In this document: positions 1 through 6,920 of the stretch, piece after piece
Position numbering within the stretch: the stretch's first letter is position 1
Layout of the letters: each line of letters opens with the position of its first letter
Assembly: GCA_002369295.1 (NCBI GenBank)
Contig: DFDR01000153.1
Coordinates: forward strand, 3,785-15,776
From: Desulfovibrionaceae bacterium UBA3823
GTDB lineage: Bacteria; Desulfobacterota; Desulfovibrionia; Desulfovibrionales; Desulfovibrionaceae
Direction: 5' to 3'
DNA length: 11,992 nucleotides
The notes under the pieces: generated by a model
What the model was told of the DNA's origin: nothing
The model's database searches: none
Seen by the model: only the letters and a program-made list of their open reading frames with translations
Position numbers and translations under genes: made by a program

Positions 1-84
1 TGGGGTCTTCTGGTCCGCGAAGGGGAACATGCCCGGGGAGCGCTGCCGGGACTCGCGACTCTGCCGATAAATTGCAGTGAATTC

Positions 85-1422
85 CTAGAGAAACATGGCC
101 ATGTAGACAGGCAGATGGATAATGCCGTCCTTTACCATGACGTCTTTTTGATACAGAATAAATTTTTCTCCAAGGCGTGAATTAAATTTATTGATAAATT
201 TATCTAAAGAAGAATGGTTTCTATATGAAGACGATTTTACTTCAATAGGTAAAATTTTTTTGTTATTTGAAATAATAAAATCTATCTCAATATTATTGAT
301 ACGATTTTGCGTATCAACTCTTGAATAAAAAAATAATTTATATCCTTGGCTACGTAGTGTTTGAGCAACGACATTTTCTAAAAGCATACCCTCATTAACA
401 TTGAGCTTATCAAGAAGAATCGACTTGTATAGCATATTGTCGATATATTCTTTATCACGAAATGTAAGTGATACAAGTAGTCCAGTATCTCCCATATAAC
501 ATTTATGCGTTGTATGGTCACAACTCATACTTAATCCAACTGTTGGATCTGTTGCATTTAAGCAACGGTTAATTATCATTGATCTTTCAAGCCATATAAA
601 GGCATCGTCATATGTGCGTCTTCTTGCATTATTGTTAATATTTGAAAGTTTGTATTTCTTTTCTTTTTTTGATAGTTGCTCAGGAATATTGTCGATAATA
701 GAAAATACCTTCTCTGTATTATTTCCTGCATACTTACCGATATCTTCATAATAGAGTGCCAAGATTCGTTTTTTTATACGATCGATATCGGCAAAGTCAC
801 GTTTGACAGCATAGGACTGCACAGCTTGCGGCATGCCGCCCACAAGCATGTACTGCCGATAGTCGTTGAGCACCTTGCGGTGGAGCTCCTGTCCGAGGGG
901 CTGTCTGCGCGCGAAACAGTCGCTCAGGAAGGGGATGGTTGTCTTGTCCCCCATGGCCCAGAGGTACTCCTCGAAGTCCATGGGAAACATTTCGATGTGC
1001 TCTTCCTCTGAAGGAATAAGAATTTGATGGACGTTTTTATGCAGCGAGATGAGCGAGCCTGTCTCAAGGTAGTCGTACCTGCCGTCTGCGACAAGGTGCT
1101 TGATTAGTTGTCTTGCTGGTGGATAGAGTTGTACCTCGTCGAAAATAATGAGACTTTCTCGCTTGTAGAGCTGGCGTCCATAAATGGCAGAAAGCTTTGC
1201 AAAAAAAAGATCAAGATCATAGCTGTCTTCTTTGAAGCATGCAAGGGTTCCAGGACGCGGGTAGGAAAAGTCTATCATTATGTAGCTTCGGTATTCTTGC
1301 CGTGCAAATGCTTCGGCAATATAGCTTTTCCCAACGCGACGGGCACCGTCTATCAGCAGCGCTGAAGACCCTTGCGACTCCGCCTTCCACTGCTGCAGCC
1401 TGCCGTAGATTTTCCGTTCCAC
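85..1422 (-). CDS. AAA_14/DUF4143-type P-loop ATPase
   Basis: A 445-residue ATP-binding protein that uses a GTG start. The GTG at 1422 follows AAGGAGG with a 5-nt gap; the ORF runs 18 codons further upstream, but that stretch has no such site and enters the repeat array. Walker A is GARRVGKS (residues 26-33) and Walker B is LIIFDE (91-96), with a sensor-like ETGS at 120-123. The last part has the pattern EIDFII followed by ILPIEVKSS, as in PD-(D/E)xK nuclease folds and typical of the DUF4143 C-terminus. Length suits the family, whose members are widespread, often transferred, and of unknown cellular role; nothing here identifies a substrate. Roughly residues 208-445 are encoded by very AT-rich DNA and the first ~207 by GC-richer DNA, unlike the uniformly GC-rich neighbours, which suggests acquisition or mosaicism. 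Family assignment is firm; function is not known. Confidence 0.88.
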   Translation of the reverse strand: MERKIYGRLQQWKAESQGSSALLIDGARRVGKSYIAEAFARQEYRSYIMIDFSYPRPGTLACFKEDSYDLDLFFAKLSAIYGRQLYKRESLIIFDEVQLYPPARQLIKHLVADGRYDYLETGSLISLHKNVHQILIPSEEEHIEMFPMDFEEYLWAMGDKTTIPFLSDCFARRQPLGQELHRKVLNDYRQYMLVGGMPQAVQSYAVKRDFADIDRIKKRILALYYEDIGKYAGNNTEKVFSIIDNIPEQLSKKEKKYKLSNINNNARRRTYDDAFIWLERSMIINRCLNATDPTVGLSMSCDHTTHKCYMGDTGLLVSLTFRDKEYIDNMLYKSILLDKLNVNEGMLLENVVAQTLRSQGYKLFFYSRVDTQNRINNIEIDFIISNNKKILPIEVKSSSYRNHSSLDKFINKFNSRLGEKFILYQKDVMVKDGIIHLPVYMAMFL

Positions 1423-1427
1423 CGCGT

Positions 1428-1434
1428 CCTCCTT
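1428..1434 (-). promoter_or_regulatory. Ribosome binding site fixing the ATPase GTG start
   Basis: Read on the minus strand this is AAGGAGG, five bases before GTG at 1422. It decides the start: the upstream ATG at 1476 has no comparable site and lies inside the first 13-bp repeat. Confidence 0.75.
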
Positions 1435-1472
1435 GCCAGCCCTGTGCGTCTCAGGGCGCGCCAGCCCAGCAT

Positions 1473-1587
1473 GCACGAAACTGCAGCTGCTGGCAAGGCT
1501 GTTTTTGCACGAAAGAGCATATTCTCATACCGAGATTCCAGCACGAAAGTGCAAGTCTGCACGATGGCCCTCCAGCACGAAAGAGCA
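1473..1587. repeat. Four 13-bp repeats at exact 34-bp period
   Basis: Copies of GCACGAAA(G/C)(A/T)GCA begin at 1473, 1507, 1541 and 1575, so the spacing is 34 bp each time. The intervening 21-bp stretches are all different, though the second and third both end in TCCA. The third copy, GCACGAAAGTGC, is a perfect 4-bp hairpin with a GAAA (GNRA) loop; the others have one mismatch in the stem. At the next predicted position (1609) there is only a degenerate match, inside another hairpin (CGGCA/TGCCG at 1607-1622). The array lies 51 bp upstream of the ATPase start. The repeats are too short and too closely spaced for an ordinary CRISPR, and an operator or iteron-like binding array is more likely. 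Confidence 0.75.
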
Positions 1588-1828
1588 GGTTTTCGCTGGA
1601 CGCCTTCGGCATGGACGTGCCGTCTTGCCTGTCAACGGCCGTCTTGGCGGGTTCTGCCTGACGCTGCGGGAGGACTGGCGCCCCCGGGGAAGGGCCTGCC
1701 GGCTGGGTCTCTGGCAGCCACGGGGCTCCAGGGAGGCGGCGGGCGTCTGCCTCTAGCCGGGAGAGGCCGCGCCGCTGAGTCCGCAGGCTGCTGGAGGGGC
1801 CTTGGGGGCAAGGCAGAACGCTGCCGCC

Positions 1829-1852
1829 AAAACGGGCCAGGGCGCCCCTGGC
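1829..1852 (-). terminator. Weak terminator-like hairpin after nucleotidase gene
   Basis: GCCAGGG and CCCTGGC form a perfect 7-bp stem with a 3-nt loop (1836-1852). On the minus strand it is followed by CCG and then TTTT. It lies about 40 bp past the stop codon at 1895 and is the best end point seen for the nucleotidase run. The short, offset T tract makes it weak. Confidence 0.35.
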
Positions 1853-1894
1853 TGGAAGCCGGGAGCGCCCTGGCAGAAGCGTGCCGGCGGGCGG

Positions 1895-3538
1895 CTACTT
1901 CGCGTTCTTCAGGACAAAGCGCCCGCCGCGACGCGTCCTGATGGGACTCGCCTTCTTGACGTAGGCCTCGATGACTTCGCCGTCGCCGGCCGAAGGCGCA
2001 GGCAGGACCCTGCCTTCCTTGAGCATCTCGTACCTGTCGCCGCCGCCGGCGAGATAGCTCGTGAGGCAGACCTTGTAGCGGCGCTTGGGATCGATGCGCT
2101 CGCGCCCCTTTCTGCCGGTGCTTTCGGCCTTGACGATGCGCTGCCCGGAGGGTCTGGCCATGTCGGCCTCGTAGGTGAAGCCGGCGGGATGGACGATGTA
2201 GGCGCCGTCGTGGTTGTCGTCCTGCACGCCGTGCTCCAGGGCTGCCAGCAGCTGCTCGCCCGTGAACTCCTTCACGAGCAGGGTGTTGGGGAAGGGGGCG
2301 ATGGCGAGGATGTCGCCGCGCGAGACCTGGCCGCGGGGCAGGGGGTTGCGGAGGGCGCCGCCGGTGATGAGGGCCATCTCGGCGCCGTACCGGGATCCCC
2401 AGTCGAGGAAGGCGTCCACGGCGACGCTGGCGGAGAGGCACTCGCCGGCGCGGCAGGCCTCCATGCCGTCGGGCATGTCGATCTCGTTGACGCCGATCAC
2501 GGCCTTGCGGTAGGCCTCGCCCTTCTGGGCGTAGCTGGCCACGACAGCGCTGACCTTGGCGTCCCTGGGGCAGGCGGGATCGAGGAGGCGGGGCTGGCCG
2601 CGCCAGCCGACCGGGACGCCGTCCCTGTCGAACTGCACTTCAAGCTCGCCGAGATACTTGGCCGACTTCTTGGCCGTGACCACGAGGACGGGCCTGCCGG
2701 AGGGCGAGCGCTCCACGATGGGATAGGGCCCCTCGGCCTTCTCGTCGGGGCTGGAGCCGATGTAGCTGTGGGAGTGGCCGCCGACGATCACGTCGACGCC
2801 GTCCACGGCGCGGGCAAGCTCCCTGTCGGCGCCAAGGCCGATGTGGGTGAGGGCAATGACGATGCCGACGCCCTGGGACTTGAGCTCCTTGACGGCGGCC
2901 TCAAGCGTTGCCTTGACATCCTTGAACCTGGTCTTGACGCAGGCCTTGCCGGGCTCGATCACGTCGTCGCAGGCAATGCCCACGATGCCCACTTTGACTC
3001 CGCGGATCTCGCGGATCACCCAGGGCTGGAACTTGGCGCCGAGCATGGGGCAGCCCTTGGCGGGATCAAGGTTGGCAGCCAGCATGGGAATCCGGACGCC
3101 GGACAGGTAGTCCGCAAGCTTGGCGCAGCCTTCGTCGAACTCGTGGTTGCCGAGGGTTGCGGCGTCGAAGGGAATCAGCGGATAGATGTCCGCCATCAGG
3201 GACATCTTGAAGACGGTGTAGAGCATGGTGCCCTGCATCTGGTCGCCGGCGTCGAGGGCGATCACGTTGTCGCCCTTCGCCTTGGCGTCCTTGATGGCCT
3301 GGGCGACGCGGGCGTAGCCGCCGTAGCATCCGTCCTCCTTCATGCAGGCCTGGCCGCTTTTGTCGGTGCCGGCGATGAAGGAGTGCATGTCGTTGGCGTG
3401 CAGGATGACGAGGTCGAGGCCGCCTTCGGGGGCCTGGGCCTGGCCGAAGGGCGCCCCTTTGCCGGCGCAGCCGCCGAGGGCGAGGGAAAGGCAGAGCAGG
3501 ACGGGCAGAAGTCCTGCGAAAAGCCGCTGCATGAACAT
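1895..3538 (-). CDS. UshA-type 5'-nucleotidase lipoprotein (copy 2)
   Basis: A 547-residue two-domain metallophosphoesterase expected to hydrolyse nucleotides (5'-NMP or related phosphoesters) outside the cytoplasm. It begins with a lipoprotein signal (hydrophobic stretch, then LGGC with Cys24). The N-terminal metal-binding domain has the full set: NDMH (49-52), DAGDQMQG (96-103), GNHEFDEG (130-137), THIG (231-234) and GGHSHS (253-258). The C-terminal 5'-nucleotidase domain has GGALRNPLPRG (393-403) and a substrate-side AGGGDRYEML (497-506), close to the family GGDGY motif. The ATG at 3538 has AAGGAGG 11 nt upstream; a second Met two codons later would be farther from it. The gene lies 79 bp after its paralogue with no clear terminator between them, so co-transcription is likely. 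Cysteines 65, 71, 138, 163, 200, 362 and 367 have counterparts in the paralogue and may form disulfides. Exact substrate is not determined. Confidence 0.9.
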   Translation of the reverse strand: MFMQRLFAGLLPVLLCLSLALGGCAGKGAPFGQAQAPEGGLDLVILHANDMHSFIAGTDKSGQACMKEDGCYGGYARVAQAIKDAKAKGDNVIALDAGDQMQGTMLYTVFKMSLMADIYPLIPFDAATLGNHEFDEGCAKLADYLSGVRIPMLAANLDPAKGCPMLGAKFQPWVIREIRGVKVGIVGIACDDVIEPGKACVKTRFKDVKATLEAAVKELKSQGVGIVIALTHIGLGADRELARAVDGVDVIVGGHSHSYIGSSPDEKAEGPYPIVERSPSGRPVLVVTAKKSAKYLGELEVQFDRDGVPVGWRGQPRLLDPACPRDAKVSAVVASYAQKGEAYRKAVIGVNEIDMPDGMEACRAGECLSASVAVDAFLDWGSRYGAEMALITGGALRNPLPRGQVSRGDILAIAPFPNTLLVKEFTGEQLLAALEHGVQDDNHDGAYIVHPAGFTYEADMARPSGQRIVKAESTGRKGRERIDPKRRYKVCLTSYLAGGGDRYEMLKEGRVLPAPSAGDGEVIEAYVKKASPIRTRRGGRFVLKNAK

Positions 3539-3617
3539 GGTAGGATGTGCCTCCTTGCGGGGCCGCGGTGCCGGGGGAGGGGCTGGGCCCTGCCAGGCCG
3601 GCGCCGGGCCTTCAGGA

Positions 3618-5267
3618 TTAGTGCAGGATGACGAAGCGGCCTGTGCCTATGCCGCGCAGGGGGCTGATGCGGGCCGCATGCCGCGCCACGAGTTCGCGCT
3701 CGGTTTCGGCGGAGACGGCGAGCGTCCGGCCCCTTGCCAGCATGGGATGGCCGCCGCTGCCCCGGGCGAGGAAGTCCGCCATGGCGACGCGGTACCTGGC
3801 CTTGGGATCCAGGGCATGCATCCTGCCGTCGGCGCCCATGGCTTCGGCCTTGACGAGGCGGCGCCCCGAGGGCCTGGCCCTGTCGAGGACAAAGGCAAGG
3901 CCTGCCGGCTGGAGCAGGTAGGCGCCGTCGTGGCCGTCGGCGACGCTGTTTTCGAGGGCCTCGATGAGGGTTGCGCCCGTGATTTCCTTGACGGCCACGT
4001 GCGCGGCGAAGGGATGGACGGAGAGCATGTCGCCTTGGGTGACCCAGCCGCGGGGCAGGGAGGAGCGCACGCCGCCGGCGTGCATGAGGGCGATGGATGC
4101 GCCGTGCCGGCGGCCGAATTCGAGGAAGGCGTCGGCGGCCAGCAGGCCGGCGAGGCACTCGCCCCTGCGGCAGGCTTCAATGCCGTCGGGCATGTCGATT
4201 TCGTTTTCGAAGAGGCGCTCCTTCTTCAGCTTTTCAAGTGCTTCGCCCTTGGGCGCAACGAGCGCGCTGAGCTCGGGATCCCTCGGCGCGTCGGGTCCGA
4301 GGAGGATGGGGCCGCCCTGCCAGGCGCAGGCCGTGCCCTCGGCGTCGAAGACGGCGTCGAGCCGGCCGAGGTATCTTGTCTGGAACTTGGCGGTGACGAC
4401 GAGCACGGGCTTGCCCGAGGGCGACTGGGCGACCAGGGGATAGGGGCCTTCGGGCTTTTCCGTGAGGCCGCCGTTCCGTTCGGGACCGAGGTAGCTGTGG
4501 CTGTGGCCGCCTACGATGACGTCGATGCCGTCCACGGCGCGGGCCAGCGCCAGGTCGTCTTCCAGGCCGATGTGGGTGACGGCGACGATGATCCGGCAGC
4601 CCTGGGCTTCGAGTTCCCTGACGGCCTGCCGGGCGGCCTCCCTGCGGTCCAGGAAGGCCGTGGCCTTGCAGGCGTCGCTGGTGCCGACGGGCTGGTCGTT
4701 GGCGATGCCGAAGACGCCGACCTTGACGCCCTGGAACTCGCGCACGGCCCAGGGCTTGACGGCGCAGGCCGCCAGCGGGCAGGCCTTGCCGGGCTTGAGG
4801 TTGGCAGCCAGCACCCCGTAGGGAAGCTCTGCCAGGAAGCCGGCAAGCGCGGGGCAGCCTTCGTCGAATTCGTGGTTGCCCAGGGTGGAGAAGTCGTAGG
4901 GCATGCGCTTCTGCAGGGAGGCGATCAGGGGCGCCTTGCCGGTCGCGAAGAAGATGGTGCCCTGCATCTGGTCGCCGGCGTCCAGGACGAGGACATTGCC
5001 ACCCTTGGCCTTTTCGTCCTTGATGGCCTGGGCGATGCGGGCGTAGCCGCCGTAGCATCCTTCCTCCTTGAAGCAGGCCCTGCCGCTGGCATCGGCGCCG
5101 GCGATGTAGGTGTGGGTGTCGTTGGTGTGGAGCAGGACAAGCTCGAAGCCGCCCGGCGGGACGGCAGGCGGCGTCCCGGCGCGCCGGGCGCTGGCGCAGC
5201 CCTGGAGTGCCAGGGCAAGGGCGAAGGCCGCGAGGACGAGGAGGGGAAAAAGGCGCGTGCGCTGCAC
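3618..5267 (-). CDS. UshA-type 5'-nucleotidase lipoprotein (copy 1)
   Basis: A 549-residue paralogue of the next gene downstream, colinear with it without gaps over roughly the first 260 residues. The start is GTG at 5267, with AAGGAG 7 nt upstream. A lipoprotein signal ends in LQGC (Cys24). Metal-site motifs are complete: NDTH (49-52), DAGDQMQG (96-103), GNHEFDEG (130-137), THIG (231-234) and GGHSHS (253-258). The C-terminal domain has GGVRSSLPRG (398-407), the more canonical GGxR form. Where the paralogue has GGDRY this protein has GSGGH (503-507), so the usual aspartate of the GGD motif is missing. The enzyme is probably active as a phosphoesterase but may prefer a different substrate. Both copies share the unusual stretch ENEIDMPDG-EACR-GECL or a close variant, marking them as a recent pair. 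A C9A7 homopolymer lies just upstream of its ribosome binding site. Confidence 0.9.
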   Translation of the reverse strand: MQRTRLFPLLVLAAFALALALQGCASARRAGTPPAVPPGGFELVLLHTNDTHTYIAGADASGRACFKEEGCYGGYARIAQAIKDEKAKGGNVLVLDAGDQMQGTIFFATGKAPLIASLQKRMPYDFSTLGNHEFDEGCPALAGFLAELPYGVLAANLKPGKACPLAACAVKPWAVREFQGVKVGVFGIANDQPVGTSDACKATAFLDRREAARQAVRELEAQGCRIIVAVTHIGLEDDLALARAVDGIDVIVGGHSHSYLGPERNGGLTEKPEGPYPLVAQSPSGKPVLVVTAKFQTRYLGRLDAVFDAEGTACAWQGGPILLGPDAPRDPELSALVAPKGEALEKLKKERLFENEIDMPDGIEACRRGECLAGLLAADAFLEFGRRHGASIALMHAGGVRSSLPRGWVTQGDMLSVHPFAAHVAVKEITGATLIEALENSVADGHDGAYLLQPAGLAFVLDRARPSGRRLVKAEAMGADGRMHALDPKARYRVAMADFLARGSGGHPMLARGRTLAVSAETERELVARHAARISPLRGIGTGRFVILH

Positions 5268-5285
5268 GGGAAGGCTCCTTGTCGC

Positions 5286-5301
5286 TTTTTTTGGGGGGGG
5301 G
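5286..5301. repeat. T7G9 homopolymer pair (C9A7 on coding strand)
   Basis: Seven T are followed directly by nine G on the plus strand, which gives C9 then A7 in the leader of the minus-strand nucleotidase gene. The A tract ends five bases before the AAGGAG at 5275-5280. Tracts of this length are prone to slippage and could alter leader spacing or structure. No variation can be seen in a single sequence. Confidence 0.8.
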
Positions 5302-5304
5302 CGG

Positions 5305-5334
5305 AAAAAGGCGGGGCCGGCTCCGGCCAGTGCC
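5305..5334 (-). terminator. Intrinsic terminator or attenuator inside the operon
   Basis: On the minus strand GGC, a small internal loop, then GGCCG with loop GAGC and CGGCC, then GCC form a two-part stem followed immediately by TTTTT (5309 down to 5305). It lies between the VNSFPD-repeat gene and the first nucleotidase gene. It could end most transcripts after the small gene, leaving read-through for the nucleotidases. Confidence 0.5.
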
Positions 5335-5380
5335 TGAAGCCGGCCCTGGTGCAGGCCCTGGCCGGGAGGGGCTGTTCCGG

Positions 5381-5701
5381 CTAGCGGGCCATGCCCGGGA
5401 AGGAATTGACGTACTGGATCTTCACGTCAGGGAAGGAGTTGACGAACTGGATGGTGAAGTCGGGGAAGGTGTTGACCATCTGCCACTTGCCGCACTTGTC
5501 GGGGAAGGAGTTCACGACCTGGACCTTGAGGTCGGGGAAGGAGTTCACGACCTGAACCTTGAGGTCGGCATGGGCGTTGACGACCTTGACCTTGCCCCAG
5601 AGCCTGTGCCCCTTGGCCGAGCACTGCCCGGCCAGGGCTGGCGCGGGGCAGGCGAGAAGCAGGGCCGCGAGGATGGCGGGAAGGAAAGCTGCGCGTTGCA
5701 T
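5381..5701 (-). CDS. Small secreted VNSFPD-repeat protein
   Basis: A 106-residue protein whose role I do not recognise. The ATG at 5701 has AAGGAGG 7 nt upstream. A signal peptide runs to about residue 24 (…APALA, then GQC); LLAC ending at Cys18 is a poorer lipobox alternative. The mature part is almost entirely a repeat of about 11 residues: KVKVVNAHAD (37-46), LKVQVVNSFPD (47-57 and 58-68), a 13-residue variant with KCGKWQMVNTFPD (69-81), FTIQFVNSFPD (82-92) and VKIQYVNSFPG (93-103). Alternating hydrophobic residues followed by N-(S/T)-F-P-D suggest stacked short beta strands with a tight turn, as in a small beta-solenoid or propeller-like fold. Cys27 and Cys70 could pair. I have seen similar VNSFPD or VDSFPD repeats in uncharacterised bacterial proteins, from memory only. 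It sits 45 bp after the nucleoside hydrolase and upstream of the nucleotidases, so an accessory or binding role there is possible but unproven. Confidence 0.82.
   Translation of the reverse strand: MQRAAFLPAILAALLLACPAPALAGQCSAKGHRLWGKVKVVNAHADLKVQVVNSFPDLKVQVVNSFPDKCGKWQMVNTFPDFTIQFVNSFPDVKIQYVNSFPGMAR
5499..5564. repeat. Tandem 33-bp repeat inside the VNSFPD gene
   Basis: Two adjacent 33-bp units (5499-5531 and 5532-5564) differ by a single base and encode the two identical LKVQVVNSFPD repeats. Near-identity at DNA level, including third positions, implies recent duplication or conversion of this unit, so repeat number may vary between strains. Confidence 0.85.
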
Positions 5702-5746
5702 GGAGATGCCTCCTTAAAGAGGGGAAACCGTCCGCGGGCGGATGGG

Positions 5747-6871
5747 TTACGGCTTCTGCGCCTTTCTGGCGGAAGCCCAGTAGAGGGGATCGCAGAGCAT
5801 GCTCCAGAACTTCTTCTGGTCTATGTCCATCACGATGGCCGCCTTCTGGCAGCCTGGAGGAAAGTGGGAGATGTAGGCCAGAGACTGGCCGTAGGAGAGG
5901 CCGTACTGGGTGTTGACGTCGATGGAGCAGAGCCGCTGCGACGTCACGATGCTGGGATCGATGAGGTAGGCGGCCACGATTGCGTCCCAGACGAAGTGGG
6001 TAAACTTGGGATCCTTGGCGAACATGGTGCCGACGAAGGTCTTTTCCAGAATGCGGGCCTCGGGGCTGTCGCCGAGCGTCATCATGAAGCGGTCGTAGTG
6101 GCCCTTGCGGAAGACGACCTTCTCGCACACGTCGAGACCGAAGACTATCTGCTCCTTGAAGGCGCTCCGAACGGCGATCTGGGCAGCCTCGGGATCGATC
6201 CACCAGTTGAACTCGGAGGTCGGGGTGACGTTGCCCTGCTGGAAGAAGGCGCCGCCCATGTAGACCACGCGCTTCACGAGGGGCACGATGTCGGGGGCCA
6301 TGCGTATGGCGCAGGCGAGGTTGGTGCAGGGACCGATGGCCGCGATGGTGATTTCGTGGGGATTGGCCCGGATGGTGTCGATGATGAAGTTGACGGCGTG
6401 CTGGCTGGAGGGCTTGAACGTCGGCTCCATGCCGTAGTGGCGCCTGTAGAATTCATGCCAGGTTTCGGGCTCGCGGCGTCCGAGGGAGCCGAGCCAGGAG
6501 TCGTGGCCCATGCCGTACATGGCCCGCTCGCCTTCGAAGAGCTCGTGGCGCTGGGGGCGCAGGGGGTACTGCATGCCCTGGAGCAGGGGAACGCTGCGGC
6601 CTTCGATTTCGAGGTGCCGCGCCGCGTAGGCAACGCCTTCCTGCACCCAGCTGTTGCCGGTGACGCAGGTGACGCCGACGAGATCGATGTTCGGCGCGTT
6701 GGCCAGCATGATCATGGCCACGCCGTCGTCGAACATCTCCACCATGTCGGTGTCGAGCAGGACTTTTTCCCTTTTCACGCCGTCCGGCTGGGCCGCAGGA
6801 CAGGCCAAAGCCGGCAGCAGGAGGGCTGTGAGGGCGAAAAGGACGAGGATGGCGGCTTTGAGATGCTTCAT
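5747..6871 (-). CDS. Exported nucleoside hydrolase, IUNH family
   Basis: A 374-residue inosine-uridine-type nucleoside hydrolase, which cleaves the N-glycosidic bond of nucleosides to base and ribose. I use the ATG at 6871, with AAGGAG 5 nt upstream, rather than the open frame extending to 6985, because it gives a clean signal peptide (MKHLKAA, a hydrophobic core, then ALACPAAQ). Calcium-site residues lie in LLDTDMVEMFDDG (38-50), the longer DTDM-type variant of the family motif. AIGPCTNLA (178-186), MGGAF (205-209), EFNWWIDPEAA (220-230) and VWDAIVAAYLIDP (305-317) are the other family signatures. In the last, Trp306 precedes the conserved Asp307 where Crithidia IU-NH has His-Asp; Trypanosoma vivax IAG-NH has Trp260-Asp261 there, so a purine preference is inferred. 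Most family members are cytosolic, and export is the odd feature. It is first in the run with the repeat protein and two nucleotidases. Confidence 0.88.
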   Translation of the reverse strand: MKHLKAAILVLFALTALLLPALACPAAQPDGVKREKVLLDTDMVEMFDDGVAMIMLANAPNIDLVGVTCVTGNSWVQEGVAYAARHLEIEGRSVPLLQGMQYPLRPQRHELFEGERAMYGMGHDSWLGSLGRREPETWHEFYRRHYGMEPTFKPSSQHAVNFIIDTIRANPHEITIAAIGPCTNLACAIRMAPDIVPLVKRVVYMGGAFFQQGNVTPTSEFNWWIDPEAAQIAVRSAFKEQIVFGLDVCEKVVFRKGHYDRFMMTLGDSPEARILEKTFVGTMFAKDPKFTHFVWDAIVAAYLIDPSIVTSQRLCSIDVNTQYGLSYGQSLAYISHFPPGCQKAAIVMDIDQKKFWSMLCDPLYWASARKAQKP

Positions 6872-6920
6872 GTCGTCTCCTTCGGGCAGTCTGTCGCGCA
6901 GTCTGCAGGTAGGGTGTGCA

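Larger units (their letters stand above)
1423..1894. other. Non-coding gap upstream of the ATPase
   Basis: No convincing gene. It holds the ATPase ribosome binding site, the 34-bp-period array, and a weak terminator-like hairpin (1829-1852) after the nucleotidase gene. The stretch 1620-1830 is plain GC-rich sequence where open frames on both strands look like chance. I see no tRNA or other RNA gene and no clear promoter. Confidence 0.5.

Noticed and set aside
1..84. Fragment of another gene at the left edge (open plus-strand frame, or a minus-strand ATG near 35)
   Set aside because: It is too short, with no ribosome binding site or recognisable motif, so it cannot be told from chance.
1423..1476. 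Longer N-terminus of the ATPase from the ATG at 1476
   Set aside because: There is no ribosome binding site at that ATG, the added residues look random, and the GTG at 1422 has an excellent site.
1353..1562. Minus-strand open frame spanning the repeat array
   Set aside because: It overlaps the ATPase start in another frame and its sequence is simply the translated repeats; no ribosome binding site is seen.
1473..1608. A true CRISPR array
   Set aside because: The repeats are only 13 bp with 21-bp intervals, there are four copies, and no cas gene is present in the window.
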